Positions 59,202 through 64,000 of a DNA stretch of 64,000 nucleotides are shown here, piece after piece. How positions within the stretch are numbered: position 1 is the first letter of the stretch; each line of letters opens with the position of its first letter. Both the position numbers and the translations under genes were made by a program. The stretch comes from Alitiscatomonas aceti (lineage in GTDB: Bacteria > Bacillota > Clostridia > Lachnospirales > Lachnospiraceae), in assembly GCF_025567195.1 (NCBI RefSeq), contig NZ_JAOQJF010000003.1, forward strand, positions 62,001-126,000, given 5' to 3'. The notes beneath the pieces are model-generated. The model saw only the letters and a list, made by a program, of their open reading frames with translations, did not search any database and had not been told where the DNA came from.

Positions 59202-61685
59202 ATGGAGCGATATACAGAGAAAGCAAAGGAGGCCCTGATCCTGGCCGCAGAGGCCGCAGAGGAAACGGGTTCCCGGACTGTGGGGACCGAGCATATCCTG
59301 GTGGGACTCATGAAGGAGGGCACGGGAACGGCAGCCAGGGTCCTGGAGGCCGGAGACGTGAAGCTGGAGCGGGTCCTGGAGCTGGAGAAGAAGCTGGTGT
59401 CCTCCAGCCAGCCCACCCAGATCCGTGACCGGGAGGGCTATACGCCCATTGCCAGGAAGGTGCTGGAAAACAGTTACAGGGAGGCGGTCCGCTTCCATGC
59501 CCCGCTCATCGGAACGGAGCATATCCTTATGGCGATGCTAAAGCAGACGGACTGTGTGGCTGTGCGGCTTTTAAATACATTAAACATCAATATCCAGAGG
59601 CTTTATATCGATCTTCTGTCCGCCATGGGAGAGGAAGGAGCCGCCGGCCGTGAGGAGCTGGCCCAGGGCCGGAGCGGAAGGGATGGAAAGGCGGATACGC
59701 CGGTGCTGGACGAATACAGCCGGGATCTTACAAAGCTGGCAGCAGAGGGAAAGCTGGATCCGGTCATCGGAAGAGAGCATGAGATCGGCCGGGTGATCCA
59801 GATCTTAAGCCGCAGGACGAAAAATAACCCCTGCCTCATCGGAGAGCCGGGCGTGGGAAAGACGGCGGTGACCGAGGGCCTGGCCCAGATGATCGCAGCC
59901 GGGGATGTGCCGGATACCATCCGTGGAAAGCGGGTGGTGATCCTGGACCTTTCCGGCATGGTGGCCGGTTCCAAATACCGGGGAGAATTTGAGGAACGGA
60001 TCAAAAATGTGCTGAACGAGGTGCGGGAAGCGGGAAATGTGCTTCTGTTCATCGACGAGATCCATACCATCATCGGCGCAGGCGGCGCAGAGGGGGCCCT
60101 GGACGCCTCCAATATCTTAAAGCCGTCCCTGGCCCGGGGAGAGCTCCAGCTGATCGGAGCCACTACCATCGAGGAATACCGGAAGTATATCGAAAAGGAC
60201 CCGGCCCTGGAGCGCCGGTTCCAGCCGGTGACCGTGGAGGAGCCCACAGAGGAGGAGGCTGTGGCCATCTTAAAGGGCCTGCGCCCCAGGTATGAGGAGC
60301 ACCACCGCGTGACCATCACCGACGCCGCCCTGACAGCGGCCGTCCGTCTGTCCTCCCGGTATATCAACGACCGGTTCCTGCCGGATAAGGCCATCGATCT
60401 GATCGACGAGGCCTCCTCCAAGGTGCGGCTTTCGGTTTTTGTGGAGCCCAGAGGCGTAAAGGAGCTGGAGGCAGAGATCAGGGAGCTGGAAAAGGCCAAG
60501 GAGGAGGCCATCCGGTCCGAGGCCTATGAGGAAGCGGGAGAAATAAAGAAAAAGCAGGAAAAGAAGCGGGAGAAGATCGGGAAGCTCCGGGAAAAGTGGG
60601 AGGAGGAGAAAAACTCCAGGCCCCTTTTCGTGGACGAGGAGGAGATCGCGGACGTGGTCTCCGGCTGGACGAAGATCCCCGTGAGCAAGCTGAAGGAGGA
60701 AGAGACAGAGCGCCTCTTAAAGCTGGAGTCTATCCTCCATGAGCGGGTGGTGGGCCAGGAGGAGGCCGTGACCGCCGTTTCCAAAGCCATCCGGCGGGGG
60801 AGAGTGGGCCTTAAGGATCCCAGACGGCCCATCGGCTCCTTCCTATTCCTGGGACCCACCGGCGTCGGGAAAACAGAGCTCTGCAAGGCTCTGGCCGAGG
60901 CCATGTTCGGGACAGAAAATGCCCTGATCCGGGTGGACATGTCCGAATATATGGAAAAGCACAGCGTATCCAAGATGATCGGCTCCCCGCCAGGCTATGT
61001 GGGCTATGAGGGAGGCGGACAGCTGAGCGAAAAGGTGCGGAGGAATCCCTATTCAGTGATCCTTTTTGATGAGGTGGAAAAAGCCCATCCCGACGTGTTC
61101 AATATCCTTCTCCAGGTGCTGGACGACGGCCATATCACCGACTCCCAGGGACATAAGATCGATTTTAAGAATACCATCGTGATCATGACCTCCAATGCCG
61201 GAGCGGAGAATATCATCGCCCCCAGACACCTGGGCTTCACCTCCCAGGATGATGAAAAGGCCAGGTATACCAGGATGAAAACGGGGGTCATGGATGAGGT
61301 AAAACGGCTGTTCAAGCCGGAGTTTTTAAACAGGATCGACGAGATCATCGTGTTCCATCCCCTCAATAAGACCCATATGAAGGAGATCGTTTCCATTATG
61401 TTGAATACCGTCGGAAAGCGGACGAAGCAGCAGATGTCCATCCGTTTAAACGCCGGGGAGGACGTGAAGGATTTCCTGGTGGAAAAGGGCTATGATGAAA
61501 AATACGGGGCAAGGCCCCTGCGGCGTACCATCCAGAACCTGGTGGAGGATAAGCTGGCGGAGGCCGTCCTGGAAGGAAGGGTAAGAGAGGGAGATTCGGT
61601 GAAGCTCCTTTTAAAGGACGGACAGCTTAAATTTTCTGCCAGGCACCCACAAACTGCTAGAAAACAGGATGGGGTTGTGGTATGA
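59202..61685 (+). CDS. clpC: ClpC AAA+ unfoldase
   Basis: 827 residues. N-domain with two repeats (EKAKEALILAAEAA, GTEHILVGL), first ATPase module (GEPGVGKTAVTEG at about 214), UVR middle domain (REKIGKLREKWEEEK), second module (GPTGVGKTELCK at about 551) and the C-terminal D2 tail. Unfolds proteins for ClpP; in other Firmicutes McsB-tagged pArg proteins are its clients. AGGAGG precedes ATG 59202. Confidence 0.97.
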   Translation: MERYTEKAKEALILAAEAAEETGSRTVGTEHILVGLMKEGTGTAARVLEAGDVKLERVLELEKKLVSSSQPTQIRDREGYTPIARKVLENSYREAVRFHAPLIGTEHILMAMLKQTDCVAVRLLNTLNINIQRLYIDLLSAMGEEGAAGREELAQGRSGRDGKADTPVLDEYSRDLTKLAAEGKLDPVIGREHEIGRVIQILSRRTKNNPCLIGEPGVGKTAVTEGLAQMIAAGDVPDTIRGKRVVILDLSGMVAGSKYRGEFEERIKNVLNEVREAGNVLLFIDEIHTIIGAGGAEGALDASNILKPSLARGELQLIGATTIEEYRKYIEKDPALERRFQPVTVEEPTEEEAVAILKGLRPRYEEHHRVTITDAALTAAVRLSSRYINDRFLPDKAIDLIDEASSKVRLSVFVEPRGVKELEAEIRELEKAKEEAIRSEAYEEAGEIKKKQEKKREKIGKLREKWEEEKNSRPLFVDEEEIADVVSGWTKIPVSKLKEEETERLLKLESILHERVVGQEEAVTAVSKAIRRGRVGLKDPRRPIGSFLFLGPTGVGKTELCKALAEAMFGTENALIRVDMSEYMEKHSVSKMIGSPPGYVGYEGGGQLSEKVRRNPYSVILFDEVEKAHPDVFNILLQVLDDGHITDSQGHKIDFKNTIVIMTSNAGAENIIAPRHLGFTSQDDEKARYTRMKTGVMDEVKRLFKPEFLNRIDEIIVFHPLNKTHMKEIVSIMLNTVGKRTKQQMSIRLNAGEDVKDFLVEKGYDEKYGARPLRRTIQNLVEDKLAEAVLEGRVREGDSVKLLLKDGQLKFSARHPQTARKQDGVVV

Positions 61686-61757
61686 TAAAAGTGATCAAAA
61701 AAGGATCATAAAAGACCGCAGAAGTTTTAGGAAATACACAAAAGGAGACTAAGTATT

Positions 61758-62171
61758 ATGTCAGTGATCAATGAATTAATCCGTACAGAAGAGAATGGGA
61801 ACATCAGCTTTGGCAATTATTCCCTGGACGTGAAATCCAAAGCCGAGGATTTCGAGCATGACGGAGATCTTTATAAAGTAAAGACCTTTAAGGAGATCAC
61901 AAAACTGGAGCGCAACGGCATGTTCGTATACGAGTCTGTTCCGGGAACTGCAGTGACCGATTTTTCCGTAAAGGACACAGAGGTATCCTTTAAGGTGGAG
62001 GGAACAGAGGACGCCCAGATCACGATCCAGCTGGAAGACGACATGGAATATGAGGTGTTTGAGGACGGCGCAGCCATCGGCGGCATGAAGACCAACATGA
62101 GCGGAAAGCTGAGCCTTTCCGTGGAGCTTTCCGAGGGAAAGGCCGTGGAAGTGAAAGTGATCCGGAAGTAA
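61758..62171 (+). CDS. Conserved hypothetical protein, often named endosialidase without proof
   Basis: 137 residues, all-beta by appearance: INELIRTEENGNISFGNY, YKVKTFKEITKLERNGMFV, SVPGTAVTDFSV, ITIQLEDDMEYEV. Close relatives are common in Lachnospiraceae; some are labelled endosialidase, for which I see no catalytic residues. No signal peptide. AAAGGAGA precedes ATG 61758. Function unknown. Confidence 0.8.
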   Translation: MSVINELIRTEENGNISFGNYSLDVKSKAEDFEHDGDLYKVKTFKEITKLERNGMFVYESVPGTAVTDFSVKDTEVSFKVEGTEDAQITIQLEDDMEYEVFEDGAAIGGMKTNMSGKLSLSVELSEGKAVEVKVIRK

Positions 62172-62193
62172 GCAGGAAAGAAAGGATATTATA

Positions 62194-63630
62194 GTGGCAA
62201 AAGCAAAGACAGGAACAGTATTTTTCTGTAAGGAATGCGGCTATGAATCCGGTAAGTGGATGGGGCAGTGCCCGGCGTGTAAGGAGTGGAATACCTTTGT
62301 GGAGGAGCCTGTGGTCTCGGAACGGAGATCCCAGGGAGCCGAAAGGGTCCGCGTCCCAGGCCGGGGCACTGCCCCTGTCCATATCTCGGATATTTCCCTG
62401 GAGGAGCAGGACCGGATGGCCACCGGCTTTGGGGAGCTGGACCGGGTCTTAGGGAGCGGGATCGTCCGGGGAAGCCTGGTGTTAGTGGGCGGAGATCCCG
62501 GGATCGGAAAATCCACCCTTTTACTCCAGGTTTGCCGGAATCTGTCCATGGCCGGAAAAAAGGTCCTTTATATTTCCGGGGAGGAGTCCTTAAAGCAGAT
62601 CAAGATGCGGGCCAACCGGATCGGGACGATCACCGGGGAGCTTCTGTTTCTCTGTGAGACCAACCTGGATCTGGTCCGGGGGGCCATTGAAAACGGAAAG
62701 CCGGACGTGGTGATCATTGACTCCATCCAGACCATGTACCGGGAGGATATTTCCTCCGCCCCCGGAAGCGTCAGCCAGGTACGGGAATCCACAAACCTGC
62801 TGATGCAGACCGCCAAGGGGCTGGGGATCACCATTTTCATCGTGGGCCATGTGACCAAGGAGGGCGTGGTAGCCGGTCCCAGGGTCCTGGAGCATATGGT
62901 GGATACGGTGCTGTATTTTGAGGGAGACAGGAACGATTCCTACCGGATCTTAAGGGCCGTGAAGAACCGGTTCGGCTCCACCAACGAGATCGGTGTGTTT
63001 GAGATGCAGGAAAAGGGACTGGAGGAAGTGAAAAATCCGTCGGAGATGCTGATCTCCGGCCGCCCCAGGGAGGCCTCCGGGGCTGTGGTGGCCTGCTCTC
63101 TGGAGGGGACCAGGCCCATCCTCCTGGAGGTCCAGGCGCTGGTGACGGCCACCAGTTTCGGAATGGCCAGGAGAACGGCCAACGGCGTGGATTATAACCG
63201 GATCAATATTTTGCTGGCGATCCTGGAAAAGCGGTGCGGCTACGCTATGAGCCGGTACGACGCTTATGTAAACATCGCCGGCGGCATGAAGATGAATGAG
63301 CCGGCCCTGGATCTGGCGGTGGTCATGGCCCTGGTGTCCAGCTTCAAGAACCGGGAGGTGGATCCGGGCATGCTGATCTTTGGAGAGGTGGGCCTTTCCG
63401 GCGAGGTCCGGGCCGTTTCCCAGGCCGGGCAGCGGGTGGCGGAGGCTGTGAAGATGGGCTTTACGGCCTGTGTGCTCCCAAAGGCCAACCTGGAGAAGCT
63501 CCGGAGTGAAAAACGGATCCGGCTCATTGGAGTGGAAAATGTACGGGAGGCCATCGAGGGGGTATTTTCTTCTTCCCCGGCTTCCCATACGGATGAGCTC
63601 CCGTTCCAGCCGGTGCCCAGCCGCACATAA
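62194..63630 (+). CDS. radA: DNA repair protein RadA
   Basis: 478 residues. N-terminal zinc finger (CKECGYESGKWMGQCPAC), Walker A GDPGIGKSTL, the RadA motif VKNRFGS and a Lon-like C-terminal domain. Branch-migration helicase in recombination. Starts at GTG 62194 with AAAGGA upstream, 22 bases after the preceding gene. Confidence 0.96.
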   Translation: MAKAKTGTVFFCKECGYESGKWMGQCPACKEWNTFVEEPVVSERRSQGAERVRVPGRGTAPVHISDISLEEQDRMATGFGELDRVLGSGIVRGSLVLVGGDPGIGKSTLLLQVCRNLSMAGKKVLYISGEESLKQIKMRANRIGTITGELLFLCETNLDLVRGAIENGKPDVVIIDSIQTMYREDISSAPGSVSQVRESTNLLMQTAKGLGITIFIVGHVTKEGVVAGPRVLEHMVDTVLYFEGDRNDSYRILRAVKNRFGSTNEIGVFEMQEKGLEEVKNPSEMLISGRPREASGAVVACSLEGTRPILLEVQALVTATSFGMARRTANGVDYNRINILLAILEKRCGYAMSRYDAYVNIAGGMKMNEPALDLAVVMALVSSFKNREVDPGMLIFGEVGLSGEVRAVSQAGQRVAEAVKMGFTACVLPKANLEKLRSEKRIRLIGVENVREAIEGVFSSSPASHTDELPFQPVPSRT

Positions 63631-63692
63631 GGCGGCTGGAACACGGCTTCAGGACCGGCGGATCGCCAGGAGGAAAAGAGGAGGGATATGAA

Positions 63693-64000
63693 ATGAAAGT
63701 GATCGATCTGACCCATACGATCCGGGAGGATATGCCGGTTTATCCGGGAACGGAAACGCCGGAGCTTTCACCGGCCAGCAGCTATGAAAAGGATGGATTT
63801 AAGGAAACGCTTCTCCATATGTATTCCCACACGGGAACCCATATGGATCCGCCGGCCCATTTATATGAGGGGCGGACGACCCTGGACCAGTTTCCGGCAG
63901 AGCAGTTTACTGGCCGGGCGCTGGTGATCGACTGCCGGGACCTTGCGGAGGGAGACGCCATTACCATGGACCGCGTCCGGAGATACGGGGCCCTGGCAGA
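63693..64000 (+). CDS. Cyclase / kynurenine-formamidase family protein (3' end outside window)
   Basis: First about 102 residues. MKVIDLTHTIREDMPVYPG and the metal motif HTGTHMDPPAH (HxGTHxDxPxH) identify the family, whose members hydrolyse N-formylkynurenine or related amides. ATG 63693 has GAGGAGGG upstream; the ATG at 63688 is followed by a stop. Continues past the right edge. Confidence 0.88.
   Translation, partial: MKVIDLTHTIREDMPVYPGTETPELSPASSYEKDGFKETLLHMYSHTGTHMDPPAHLYEGRTTLDQFPAEQFTGRALVIDCRDLAEGDAITMDRVRRYGALA

Overview
The window is a gene-dense, high-GC stretch of a low-GC-phylum (Firmicutes/Bacillota) chromosome. The gene content and protein styles (GGAGG ribosome sites, mcsA-mcsB-clpC, class 1B PyrD with PyrK, ThrE pairs, SEC-C protein, Big_14-type and low-complexity lipoproteins, choline-binding-type repeats, TrpXYZ-like transporter) point to a gut Lachnospiraceae (Clostridium cluster XIVa). 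I cannot name the species. No rRNA, tRNA, CRISPR, prophage or transposase gene was seen, so this is mostly core genome with small accessory patches.

Layout. 1-1079: end of oligoendopeptidase F. 1222-4774: pyrimidine operon pyrF-pyrK-pyrD-pyrE plus a 49-residue membrane peptide. 4908-7847: VanZ-like protein, small membrane protein, M29-type aminopeptidase. 7950-11452: purE-purM-purN-purD. 11453-12038: gene-free, with a strong terminator and a compact three-way-junction hairpin. 12039-16280: membrane protein, Big_14-type lipoprotein, then a BlaI/BlaR1-like regulator-sensor pair with two palindromic operators. 16411-18211: DegV protein convergent with a repeat-bearing lipoprotein. 18275-22773 (minus): UgpBAEC-like CUT1 ABC transporter whose binding protein also has a C-terminal membrane helix. 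22946-28842: secreted ComEC-like metallo-beta-lactamase-fold protein, split ThrE exporter, SEC-C protein, methyltransferase, Hsp33, cold-shock protein, DUF5662 protein. 28857-32248: exonuclease-like protein, ruvAB, zapA. 32334-37394: U32 peptidase/hydroxylase family protein and a SEDS/class B PBP pair. 37529-41098: galE, S9 peptidase, Nudix hydrolase. 41304-44133: TrpXYZ-like ABC transporter. 44615-47671: lipoprotein, YihY protein, SSB-like protein. 47876-50999: CobA-like protein, dapA, dapB, two small envelope proteins. 51121-55612: purC-purB-lysR-purA. 55719-57104: small membrane protein and a cell-wall-repeat protein. 57187-61685: GntR regulator-mcsA-mcsB-clpC. 61758-64000: conserved hypothetical, radA, start of a cyclase/kynurenine-formamidase family gene.

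How the parts work together. The pyr and two pur clusters supply UMP, IMP and AMP synthesis; purF, purL, purH, pyrB and pyrC must lie elsewhere. dapA-dapB feed lysine and peptidoglycan, and the SEDS/PBP pair, zapA and the BlaR1-like pair are also envelope functions. The clpC operon is the most unusual locus: the place normally held by ctsR is taken by a GntR-type regulator, and the McsB homologue has lost residues that are essential in characterised protein arginine kinases (the NEEDH glutamates and the CPTNVGT cysteine). These two changes fit each other and suggest a rewired or non-catalytic McsB system. Other items worth attention are a duplicated GGADGPTSIF motif in the M56 sensor, a probable ATC start codon at 50709, and terminator hairpins that contain or abut the ribosome site of the next gene.
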